Shown: piece by piece, positions 1-5,682 of the stretch
How the letters are laid out: each line of letters begins with the position of its first letter
Numbering within the stretch: position 1 is the stretch's first letter
Source of the DNA: Nitrososphaeria archaeon
GTDB lineage: Archaea; Thermoproteota; Nitrososphaeria; Nitrososphaerales; Nitrososphaeraceae
DNA length: 6,939 nt
Direction: 5' to 3'
Assembly: GCA_021324715.1 (NCBI GenBank)
Contig: JAJPIN010000282.1
Coordinates: 1-6,939, forward strand
Notes under the pieces: model-generated
The model's database searches: none
Told to the model about the DNA's origin: nothing
The model's input: only the letters and a program-made list of their open reading frames with translations
Translations under genes and position numbers: made by a program

Positions 1-411
1 GAAAGCATAATGGGAATGGAAAACGCTTCCATAGACTATCGTTGCATCCCGGCATGTGTTTTCACCTATCCTGAGGTTGCATTCGTAGGTGACTTAAGCG
101 GAAAGTTTGGTGAATTTCCATTTACAGCAAGTGCGAAGGCAAATTGTTTGGGGGAAACGAGGGGCTTGGTTAAGGTCTACGAACAAAATGACCATGTTGT
201 TGGGACATATATCATTGGATCTCACGCTGGAGAGATGATAGGAGAGGCTGCACTTGCAGTGAAACTTAGGCTCTCGCCCAGGGAGATTTTTGGAATGATT
301 CATGCACATCCAACACTACCAGAGTCTTTTGTCGACGCTTTAAGAGCTATTAAGAATGAGTGCATTCATACACCAGCAAAGAATCCGAATACAAGTGGCA
401 ATTTAGCATAA
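1..411 (+). CDS. Dihydrolipoamide dehydrogenase-type flavoprotein, C-terminal part (5' end outside window)
   Basis: The reading frame is open from base 1, so the ATG at 10 is probably internal and the true start lies upstream. The 136 visible residues match the C-terminal dimerisation domain of class I pyridine nucleotide-disulfide oxidoreductases. Near residues 16-30 is the IP-x-x-V-x-T-x-PE-x-A-x-VG pattern (seen as TYPEVAFVG). At 39-55 is FPF-TASAKA-GETRG, at 67-85 the VGTYIIGSHAGEMIGEAALA strand-helix, and at 101-108 the HAHPTLPE motif. His103 and Glu108 of that motif form the dyad that protonates the active-site thiolate across the dimer in lipoamide dehydrogenase and glutathione reductase. 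The family passes electrons between NAD(P)H and a disulfide through FAD. The FAD-binding, NAD-binding and CxxxxC parts are not visible, so mercuric reductase or another disulfide reductase remains possible. The HAHPT form favours lipoamide dehydrogenase. The tail after residue 120 is short and polar. Confidence 0.8.
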   Translation, partial: ESIMGMENASIDYRCIPACVFTYPEVAFVGDLSGKFGEFPFTASAKANCLGETRGLVKVYEQNDHVVGTYIIGSHAGEMIGEAALAVKLRLSPREIFGMIHAHPTLPESFVDALRAIKNECIHTPAKNPNTSGNLA

Positions 412-918
412 TATTTGGCGTAATATTTACTTCTTTGGAGTGTGTTAATTTAAAATCCCGTGCTGAAGGAATAAGATTAATACCAAGTAGTGGAATGTAG
501 AAAATTCGCAGTCTAGAAAGGCTAGTTGCATTTCAAATGTAGGAAAAAGTCAGTCTGGGAATCTTTTACAAGGCCCTCAGCTAATAGCATTGAAGTTAAG
601 AATCTCAGAAGATTCAATTGCTTTCATACATAATTACTGAACAATTGACAAAACATTCACTCAATTTTAATGAAATGTAACGTAAGTCAATCCGTCTACC
701 AAAAAGCATATTCTCAAATCCAAAAACGTAACTCTGGTAAATGTCGAAGAGGTACTGTCATCATAAAATATTTGCGCCAAAACTAATGAGAACTATTATC
801 CGCACCATTAAAACCGATCGTAATCTCGTTGGAAAAGTCAAAAAATTCGAACTTCACTTTCCATTTTCTGTACGGAAAGCCTTAAAAGTACTTTTGAATA
901 AATTCAAATTACAATATT
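412..918. other. Intergenic gap without a convincing gene; weak hairpins
   Basis: This stretch is AT-rich with stops in all frames. A 65-codon frame (741-938) is possible but I do not accept it. I found no tRNA-like T-arm or cloverleaf. Two small dyads stand out. One is CTAG-AAAGG-related at 508-529 (GCA..CTAG / CTAG..TGC, interrupted). The other is a 6-bp hairpin GAATCT/AGATTC at 600-615 with a 4-base loop, flanked by TGAAG (591-595) and CTTTCA (621-626), which can extend the stem with a bulge. No oligo-T run follows the flavoprotein gene, so its terminator is not evident. Confidence 0.5.
884..908. repeat. Two abutting palindromes just upstream of the glycosyltransferase gene
   Basis: AAAAGTACTTTT (884-895) is a perfect 12-bp palindrome. 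It overlaps by three bases TTTGAAT-AA-ATTCAAA (893-908), a perfect 7-bp inverted repeat with a 2-bp spacer. They end 10 bp before the ATG at 919, where TATA/BRE or operator elements would be expected. AT-rich DNA produces such dyads by chance, so an operator role is only a possibility. Confidence 0.35.
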
Positions 919-2148
919 ATGTTAAATGGACAAAGTAATTCCCTTATAGAAGATGATGAAATGAAGGGATCTAATTTGGTTTCGATTATTTTACTAACTC
1001 AAAATGCTCAGATTCCTACGTATCATCTTCCTAACCACGTAATGTCGTTAATTCCAAAGGAGATCCCACGAGAAGTAATTTTAGTTCATTACAATATTCT
1101 GGACAACAGCGCTTATACAGACAAAAAGCCAGGTTCAACCTACCATTATGAAAATATTGGCGGGAAAGTTCGGCACCTTAATGTTCAAGGTGATTTTGCC
1201 TCAGCTGTCATGAGGGGAATTGCACTATCTGCGGGAAAATATATTTTGGTTATGGATGCAGATCATCCATATTCTGAAGAAACCATACCTGAGCTTTTTG
1301 AAGAACTAATTGCAAATCCGAATTTTATAATTGTGGTCTCAAGGTTTGTTGAAGGTGCACGGGACCAAAGAATGTCTTTAGTACAAAGCACGATGAGCAA
1401 GGTAGGTAAAATGATAGCAAGATATGGACTAAAAGTTAAAAATGTTCAAGATCCTACATCCAGTTGCTTTGCATTTTCACGCAACCTTGTCAAAGACATT
1501 AGCTTCGAAGGCAAAGGGAAGGAGGCTCTCCTTGAGATTCTTGTAAAAGTCAAAAATAAAAATGCCAAAGTTGCTGTAAAAGAGATCCCTATTAAAGAAC
1601 AAGGTGCACCAAGTACAAAAAAAATAAAATTTAATAGAATATTGAACTACTTAACAGCGGTATGGGACCTTTACCGGTATGGTATAAAATCAAAGGAATT
1701 GCAAAATGCCAATGATGTTGTAGAGCAAAAAAGACATAAATCCGTTCTCTTTTTGTCTAAGGCTGGTAGATTCTTCACAGTAGGAGCAAGCGGTTTCCTT
1801 ATCAACTTTATAGTTTCATATCTTCTTGCAAACGTAGTATCAAATGTATGGTACCTGCAGGCTACTTTGGTCGGCATAATGGTATCGATAACTACAAACT
1901 TCGTACTGAATAAAGTGTGGACATTTGAAGATAGAGATTTTTCCTTTAGACATTTTTTTAAGCAGTACCTAACTTTTTTGGCATTTTGTTCATTTGGCGT
2001 AGTCATTCAGTTATCATTAGTATTTGTTTTTGTAGAGAATTTTCATATACAGTACGGCATATCTCTCATAATGGCTGTTTGCGTCGCTTCGCTTGGCAAC
2101 TTTTTGCTGAACAAGAAGTTTACTTTTGGAGAAAAGATCTGGGAGTAG
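919..2148 (+). CDS. Membrane GT2 glycosyltransferase (DPM1-like) fused to a GtrA domain
   Basis: The protein has 409 residues. Residues about 20-230 resemble the family 2 GT-A fold of dolichyl-phosphate mannose/glucose synthases: a DAD metal motif at 113-115 (VMDADHPYSEE), SRFVEGAR at 141-148, and DPTSSCFAFSR at 178-188 where the family has a D-x-T-SGFR-like segment. Residues about 280-403 form a GtrA domain with four predicted membrane helices (about 285-306, 311-330, 346-370, 378-396). It carries the paired signatures RFFTVGASGFLINF, NFVLNKVWTF and NFLLNKKFTF. Known DPM1-GtrA fusions transfer a sugar from a nucleotide donor to polyprenyl phosphate and help move the lipid-linked sugar across the membrane for glycan or glycoprotein synthesis. 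The N-terminal motifs are odd: the usual PTYNE and VDDxSxD are replaced by LLTQNAQ and LVHYNILDNS, so donor specificity or activity is uncertain. An alternative start is Met15 (961); no clear ribosome site decides between them. Confidence 0.85.
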   Translation: MLNGQSNSLIEDDEMKGSNLVSIILLTQNAQIPTYHLPNHVMSLIPKEIPREVILVHYNILDNSAYTDKKPGSTYHYENIGGKVRHLNVQGDFASAVMRGIALSAGKYILVMDADHPYSEETIPELFEELIANPNFIIVVSRFVEGARDQRMSLVQSTMSKVGKMIARYGLKVKNVQDPTSSCFAFSRNLVKDISFEGKGKEALLEILVKVKNKNAKVAVKEIPIKEQGAPSTKKIKFNRILNYLTAVWDLYRYGIKSKELQNANDVVEQKRHKSVLFLSKAGRFFTVGASGFLINFIVSYLLANVVSNVWYLQATLVGIMVSITTNFVLNKVWTFEDRDFSFRHFFKQYLTFLAFCSFGVVIQLSLVFVFVENFHIQYGISLIMAVCVASLGNFLLNKKFTFGEKIWE

Positions 2149-2181
2149 AATTCAATTACCTATGATTATGGCAGGGTTATG

Positions 2182-2201
2182 AAAAAAAGTTAATATAAAA
2201 A
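2182..2201 (-). terminator. Oligo-T terminator candidate for the 2H-like gene
   Basis: Read on the minus strand, a run of five T (2197-2201) and then seven T (2182-2188) begin within 10-25 bases after the stop codon at 2211. Archaeal RNA polymerase terminates at such T-tracts without needing a hairpin. The assignment rests on position and composition only. Confidence 0.5.
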
Positions 2202-2210
2202 TGAAATATT

Positions 2211-2948
2211 TTACAAAGGGTATTTCTGTATTAGTTTTGAATATCTCAAGTTTTTGTACTTGGATTTAACCAGTGCAATTTCTGAAATGGGAAATTTAAA
2301 ATTAAAAGCGTTACCTCCCAATCTACTGTACTGGCTAAAGATCTTCTGAAGGCTGCTGCGAATTTTAAAATTGTCTTTTCTGTCATAATACCCTAATGTA
2401 CACCAAACTGCGGGAAACTTTCTCCTAAAATTGGCTCCCAGTTTTGATTTTATTTTCTTGTCCCTTAGAAGAAATTTAGTCAATTTGTTAGTATAGTTGC
2501 AAAAATCCCTATTTTGAGTGACATCACCATAGGCAACTACCGTCCCATTGCTTATACGATGAATAGGTTTTAGCGTCCTGCCCCCTATGTATGCGGCACC
2601 AGGCCTAACGCAATCAAACCTGATATTCATATTTTTAACTGGCTTTCGTTCTGAGAATTGCTGAACCCTTTTTTGTATTCCTTCATAAATTTCATTTTCA
2701 AGTGGCCCAAACCCAAATAAAGTCACATGTAAATTGCTATTTTGATAAAAATTATCGTCATTGCCTTTTAGATGCCTGCATATGTTAGCAAAAGGTTTCC
2801 TTTGATCCTCATTTAGAAACGACACCAACGATATTTTTTCAATTTTTGCTTGCTGCTCTACCCTAATTTTCGAGGATTCTATCATGCTAATTGTTAGATC
2901 ATATCTATGAGTATCAAAACCACTTTCTTTTTTCCAATTTGTTTCCAT
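2211..2948 (-). CDS. 2H phosphoesterase-like (2'-5' RNA ligase/LigT superfamily) protein with one catalytic His missing
   Basis: Starting at the ATG (2946-2948) gives 245 residues. A TTG four codons upstream (2958-2960) is possible but less likely. Residues 37-85 look like the first half of a 2H domain: strand KISLVSFL, a helix, then NLHVTLFGFGP with the HxT motif at His74-Thr76. The second half has AVWCTLGYY at 180-188 where the family has a second H-x-T/S-hydrophobic motif, followed by ISEIALVKSKY and RYSKLIQKYPL at the C-terminus, which is typical of this superfamily's ending. The second histidine is therefore Trp182 by my alignment. Family members hydrolyse or form cyclic and 2'-5' phosphodiester bonds using both histidines, so this protein may be a binder or have changed chemistry. 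No signal peptide is seen, so it is probably cytoplasmic. The family call is by motif and is moderate. Confidence 0.55.
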   Translation of the reverse strand: METNWKKESGFDTHRYDLTISMIESSKIRVEQQAKIEKISLVSFLNEDQRKPFANICRHLKGNDDNFYQNSNLHVTLFGFGPLENEIYEGIQKRVQQFSERKPVKNMNIRFDCVRPGAAYIGGRTLKPIHRISNGTVVAYGDVTQNRDFCNYTNKLTKFLLRDKKIKSKLGANFRRKFPAVWCTLGYYDRKDNFKIRSSLQKIFSQYSRLGGNAFNFKFPISEIALVKSKYKNLRYSKLIQKYPL

Positions 2949-2991
2949 ATATGTTAACAATTTTAAATTAGGTCAACAATGTCATCAAAGG

Positions 2992-3000
2992 TATAATAAA
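2992..3000 (-). promoter_or_regulatory. TATA box candidate for the 2H-like gene
   Basis: On the minus strand the sequence reads TTTATTATA, centred about 48 bases before the ATG at 2948. A start site some 25 bases downstream would leave a leader of about 20 bases. A second AT-rich block nearer the gene (about 2961-2969) makes the choice uncertain. Confidence 0.35.
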
Positions 3001-3099
3001 TTTCGGTGTCAGCTTATTGATTAGTGACTACTTTTAATTGGTATCGATAAATTACTATCTCTATGTTATAACTGTAAAATACTGCGTTGTAGGTTAGTT

Positions 3100-3141
3100 C
3101 TTATTTATATAAGATTTGAACTTATCTATATCAGATGTGAA
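3100..3141 (+). promoter_or_regulatory. CDF-gene promoter built from a tandem 21-bp duplication
   Basis: Two directly abutting 21-bp units, 3100-3120 and 3121-3141, are identical at 18 of 21 positions; they differ at unit positions 6 (T/C), 12 (A/C) and 17 (T/G). Unit 1 contains the best TATA box, TTTATATAAG (3104-3113), about 25 bp ahead of a predicted start site near 3133. Unit 2 has the weaker copy TCTATATCAG (3125-3134). Its end supplies GTGAAG (3137-3142), 5 bases before the TTG start codon, a plausible ribosome-binding match. The duplication therefore covers both transcription and translation signals of the metal transporter. Confidence 0.65.
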
Positions 3142-3142
3142 G
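3137..3142 (+). promoter_or_regulatory. Ribosome-binding site supporting a TTG start
   Basis: GTGAAG lies 5 bases before TTG 3148. An in-frame TAA directly precedes that codon (3145-3147), and the first in-frame ATG (3289) would remove the first membrane helix and most of the second. The site therefore decides in favour of the TTG start. Confidence 0.5.
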
Positions 3143-3147
3143 ATTAA

Positions 3148-4092
3148 TTGGCAAGTATTCTATCAGCGGGTAATGGCACTAAAAAGTCAATAAAACTAGT
3201 ACTGATATTAACTTCATCTTATTTTGTCATCCAAATTATAGCCGGTGTAAAGATAGGAAGCCTTGCTGTTATTTCAGATGCTGGGCACATGCTCATAGAT
3301 GTTGCAGGGCTTGTAATGGCACTTTTGGCCATATCCTTTACACAAAAGCCTGCGACTCCAACAAGGACATATGGATTTTATCGTGGCGAAATATTGGCAT
3401 CCCTTCTAAACAGCATATTTCTGATATTATTGTCTGTATTTATCTTGATAGAAGGCTTTCAAAGAATTATCCACCCAGCCCCGGTCAGTGGGCTTCCAAT
3501 GATAATTGTTGCGTCGATAGGTCTTGCTATAAACCTGGTGGGAGTTCGCGTATTGGGTAGAACACGTGTAAATAGAAAAAGGTTACAACAGGACTATGAA
3601 AGAGATTATTACAATAAAGTAAAAGAGCAAGTGGCAGAGGAGAACCTTAACGTACATGGTGCGTATTTAGAAGTTTTCGCTGATAGCATTGGTTCTGCTG
3701 GTGTTATTGTGGCCGGAATAATCATCTATATTTCAGGCTTTTACCTTGCAGATCCGTTAATAAGCATCGGTATTGTAGCGCTGATTATTCCAAGAACCTG
3801 GCTGCTATTAAAAAAGGCAATTCACATTTTGATTGAAGGGACTCCAATCCATTTGTGTCATGAAGAAATAAAAAATTCTATCTTGAAGGTAAGAGGTGTA
3901 ACTGGTGTTTTTGACCTGCATATTTGGACGATAAGTTCTGGTATTCACGCCCTGTCGGCGCATGTTGTAATTATAGATAATAAGAAATCCAGTGATATAT
4001 TACAGGAAATAAATTCAATACTTGAAAAGGGTTATGATATCACACATGCAACTATTCAGATAGAATCATACCATGAATCTGGTAACATTTAG
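3148..4092 (+). CDS. Cation diffusion facilitator (CDF/CzcD-type) metal efflux transporter, TTG start
   Basis: The 314-residue protein has six predicted membrane helices (about 16-35, 38-64, 82-104, 116-134, 175-196, 200-222) and a cytoplasmic C-terminal domain (about 235-308), the normal CDF layout and length. CDF proteins exchange cytoplasmic Zn2+, Co2+, Cd2+ or similar ions for protons across the cell membrane. Helix 2 carries SDAGHMLID with the HxxxD metal pair His47/Asp51. Helix 5 carries EVFADSIGS, so the pair there is Glu175/Asp179 and not His/Asp. The loop between helices 4 and 5 (136-168) is charged and Tyr-rich with no His cluster. The C-domain has GVFDLHIWTISSG (253-265) and SAHVV with His258 and His271, but Phe255 in place of the first His of the usual HDLHIW. 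The variant ligands suggest a metal preference other than plain zinc, but this is inference. The start is TTG, chosen because a stop precedes it and no usable ATG exists. Confidence 0.9.
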   Translation: MASILSAGNGTKKSIKLVLILTSSYFVIQIIAGVKIGSLAVISDAGHMLIDVAGLVMALLAISFTQKPATPTRTYGFYRGEILASLLNSIFLILLSVFILIEGFQRIIHPAPVSGLPMIIVASIGLAINLVGVRVLGRTRVNRKRLQQDYERDYYNKVKEQVAEENLNVHGAYLEVFADSIGSAGVIVAGIIIYISGFYLADPLISIGIVALIIPRTWLLLKKAIHILIEGTPIHLCHEEIKNSILKVRGVTGVFDLHIWTISSGIHALSAHVVIIDNKKSSDILQEINSILEKGYDITHATIQIESYHESGNI

Positions 4093-4321
4093 CTCTCCCA
4101 TAACAGATACAAATTGGATGACGTGTCACCAGTAATTAGAAATCAAAATAACTTGGTTGTGCTATTTCAATACTTTGACATAAAGCTCACTCACAAGCAA
4201 AACTACTAGTTATTAGAAACGTTATGCCTTGCGTTTGAATTTTGCTATTAAATCGCAGTTGATAGTAAACATTAAAGACGACCAAACTCCGATTTGGACA
4301 TATTTGTTTTTTACATCAATT
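4093..4321. other. Convergent intergenic region with dyads and a T6 tract
   Basis: The region lies between the 3' ends of the CDF gene and the LEA-like gene. It holds a short dyad TGAC-GT-GTCA (4119-4128). A nested inverted repeat follows: AGCAAAA (4196-4202) pairs with TTTTGCT (4240-4246), enclosing AAACG (4217-4221) and CGTTT (4232-4236). A plus-strand run of six T at 4307-4312 could end the transporter transcript, although it is 215 bases past its stop. No gene is seen. Confidence 0.35.
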
Positions 4322-4552
4322 TTACTTCAAGTCGTCAGCAGTATCTTCGTTATACTTTGCCTTGTCCGCCTCAGTTTCTGCCTTGTACTTTGCCTTGTCC
4401 GCCTCAGTTTCTGCCTTGTACTTTACCTTGTCCGCCTCAGTCTCTGCCTTGGCCGCCGTCTCTTTTGCCTTTGCTTCAGTTTTTGCAGCAGCGTCTTTGG
4501 CCTTTTCTTTTCCTCCTACAAATGCGTGCTTTAGCTTGTCAAATAATCCCAT
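4322..4552 (-). CDS. Small hydrophilic LEA-like protein with 11-residue repeats
   Basis: The protein has 76 residues. The N-terminus MGLFDKLKHAFVGG can form a short amphipathic helix. From residue 15 on it is almost only Ala, Lys, Glu, Asp and Thr, with no Pro, Cys or Trp. Residues 36-68 are three near-identical 11-mers: AETEADKVKYK, AETEADKAKYK, AETEADKAKYN. Residues 15-35 are looser versions of the same periodicity. An 11-residue Ala/Lys/Glu pattern is the hallmark of group 3 late-embryogenesis-abundant proteins, which are disordered in solution and fold to helices on drying or at membranes. A protective or membrane-associated stress role is inferred, not shown. No signal peptide is present. 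It is divergently arranged with the phosphatase gene. A TATA-like box 25 bases before the ATG implies a leaderless message. The open frames on the opposite strand here are shadows of the repeat. Confidence 0.75.
   Translation of the reverse strand: MGLFDKLKHAFVGGKEKAKDAAAKTEAKAKETAAKAETEADKVKYKAETEADKAKYKAETEADKAKYNEDTADDLK
4361..4459. repeat. Tandem 33-bp repeats within the LEA-like gene
   Basis: The units are 4361-4393, 4394-4426 and 4427-4459. The first two differ by a single base near their ends; the third matches for its first ~25 bases with one change and then diverges. A decayed partial copy precedes them (about 4346-4360). The 33-bp period equals 11 codons, so copy-number changes keep the frame. 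Near identity at silent positions suggests recent slippage or recombination. Confidence 0.85.
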
Positions 4553-4572
4553 AAATGTAATTATTGTTGAGA

Positions 4573-4581
4573 ATATTTAAG
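4573..4581 (-). promoter_or_regulatory. TATA box of the LEA-like gene
   Basis: The minus strand reads TTAAATATT, centred 25 bases before the ATG at 4552. Archaeal transcription starts about 25 bases after the TATA centre, so the mRNA probably begins at or next to the start codon. No ribosome-binding motif is present, which agrees with a leaderless message. Confidence 0.55.
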
Positions 4582-4654
4582 TCTTGAACCAATTTTGCTG
4601 GAATTAAGTCAAAATTTTCCTTATGAGAAAGATCTAGAGAGAGATTCTGCAACT

Positions 4655-4662
4655 CTTATAAG
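4655..4662 (+). promoter_or_regulatory. TATA box of the phosphatase gene
   Basis: CTTATAAG is centred about 28 bases before the ATG at 4687, the spacing expected for an almost leaderless transcript. A GGTGG at 4671-4675 looks like a ribosome site but lies 11 bases from the ATG and may be upstream of the transcription start. Confidence 0.55.
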
Positions 4663-4686
4663 TAAAACATGGTGGAACGTTGAATA

Positions 4687-5682
4687 ATGTTTTTTTCTTA
4701 TGGCAAGATAACCCTAATTTCTGCCGCTTCGGGTTGTTTTCTCTTATTTAGTATAGTTGCCACATCTGGAATAGTTTTTGCAGACTTTAATTTTGGTGCA
4801 GCAGGTGATTGGGGTTGTACCTCATCCACATCAAGTACCGTAAGTAATATCAAAGGAAAGGGCCCGGAACGTGTGCTTGCTGTAGGCGATTACTCTTATT
4901 CACCAACGGCTTCGTGTTGGCTCAGTAAAATTAACGACATTAAAAGTAAAACCAGAATTGCAATCGGGAATCATGAGGACGATAGTGACGAGGGATTTAG
5001 TCAGTATATGAGCGCATTTGGTTTGTCAAAGACATATTATGCATTTGGCTACAATAACGTTCATGTGCTGGTGATGGATACAGATCATGTTAGCTTCTCA
5101 ACAGGTTCTTCCCAATATAATTTTGTTAAAAGTGATCTTGCGTACGCGTCGCAAAATCCAAACATAAAGTGGATTATAGTATATCTGCATAAAGAATTTT
5201 ATACATCCCCTAACACCTGCAGCTCTTCTTCGTGTTCTAACACGGGTTCAACTGCCAAGTCACTTAGAAGCACTTATCATGCCATGTTTGATAAATACGG
5301 TGTAGACGTTGTCTTGCAGGGACATGTCCACAATTATCAACGCACGTATCCGGTTACATATGATGGGACTTCTTCTCCTACGATAACCAGCAGCAGTTCA
5401 ACGAACTATAACGATCCGAAGGGAGAAATATTCGTGATTGTTGGTACAGGAGGGGTAAACTTCCATGCCCTGTCTGGCAAGGCTTCATTTGTAAAGACTC
5501 AGCAAGATAAAAAATTCGGTGCTCTTAACATAGTCGTAACTAACAACGGGTATAAACTCTTAGGACAATACTATTCAAATGGTGGTAGTAAGCTAGATGA
5601 GTTTAGCATCACAAAGACTGGTACTAGCACTAGTACTACCGGCAAATACGTCTATGGGCCGAGTTTGTCACTCTCAGGCTAG
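4687..5682 (+). CDS. Secreted purple acid phosphatase-like metallophosphoesterase
   Basis: The protein has 331 residues. A hydrophobic segment at about 8-31 followed by VFA-DF looks like a Sec signal peptide cut near residue 32; an uncleaved anchor is possible. The rest is a single calcineurin-like metallophosphoesterase domain (about 35-305) with all seven expected metal ligands of purple acid phosphatases: Asp41 in GDWG, Asp68 and Tyr71 in GDYSY, Asn95 in GNHE, His168 in YLHKEFY, and His213 and His215 in GHVHNYQRTYP. The Tyr ligand and GHVHNY favour the purple acid phosphatase branch, which hydrolyses phosphate monoesters at a dinuclear iron-containing centre. The FN3-like N-domain of large plant enzymes is absent. 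Four cysteines (44, 77, 178, 183) could form disulfides outside the cell. Ser/Thr-rich stretches occur at 227-240 and 311-318. A role in phosphate scavenging from organic matter is inferred from export and family. The start follows from the TATA spacing. Confidence 0.88.
   Translation: MFFSYGKITLISAASGCFLLFSIVATSGIVFADFNFGAAGDWGCTSSTSSTVSNIKGKGPERVLAVGDYSYSPTASCWLSKINDIKSKTRIAIGNHEDDSDEGFSQYMSAFGLSKTYYAFGYNNVHVLVMDTDHVSFSTGSSQYNFVKSDLAYASQNPNIKWIIVYLHKEFYTSPNTCSSSSCSNTGSTAKSLRSTYHAMFDKYGVDVVLQGHVHNYQRTYPVTYDGTSSPTITSSSSTNYNDPKGEIFVIVGTGGVNFHALSGKASFVKTQQDKKFGALNIVVTNNGYKLLGQYYSNGGSKLDEFSITKTGTSTSTTGKYVYGPSLSLSG

Noticed and set aside
94..309. Minus-strand open frame over the flavoprotein fragment
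   Set aside because: The plus-strand frame has clear conserved motifs; this is its shadow.
741..938. 65-codon basic open frame overlapping the glycosyltransferase start
   Set aside because: It has no recognisable domain and a composition typical of translated AT-rich spacer, overlaps the next gene by 20 bases in another frame, and has no clear promoter or ribosome site. A real small gene cannot be fully excluded.
1671..2006. 111-codon minus-strand frame inside the GtrA region
   Set aside because: Antisense shadow of a well-supported membrane domain, with no family signature.
4361..4459. Regular repeats that could suggest a CRISPR array
   Set aside because: The units are directly abutting with no unique spacers and encode an in-frame protein repeat; the same applies to 6833-6939.
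4229..4580. Three plus-strand frames of Cys/Leu/Pro- or Ala/Ser-rich composition over the LEA-like gene
   Set aside because: They arise from translating the 33-bp repeat in the other frames. The minus-strand frame has a proper ATG, a TATA box at the right spacing and a sensible LEA-like composition.
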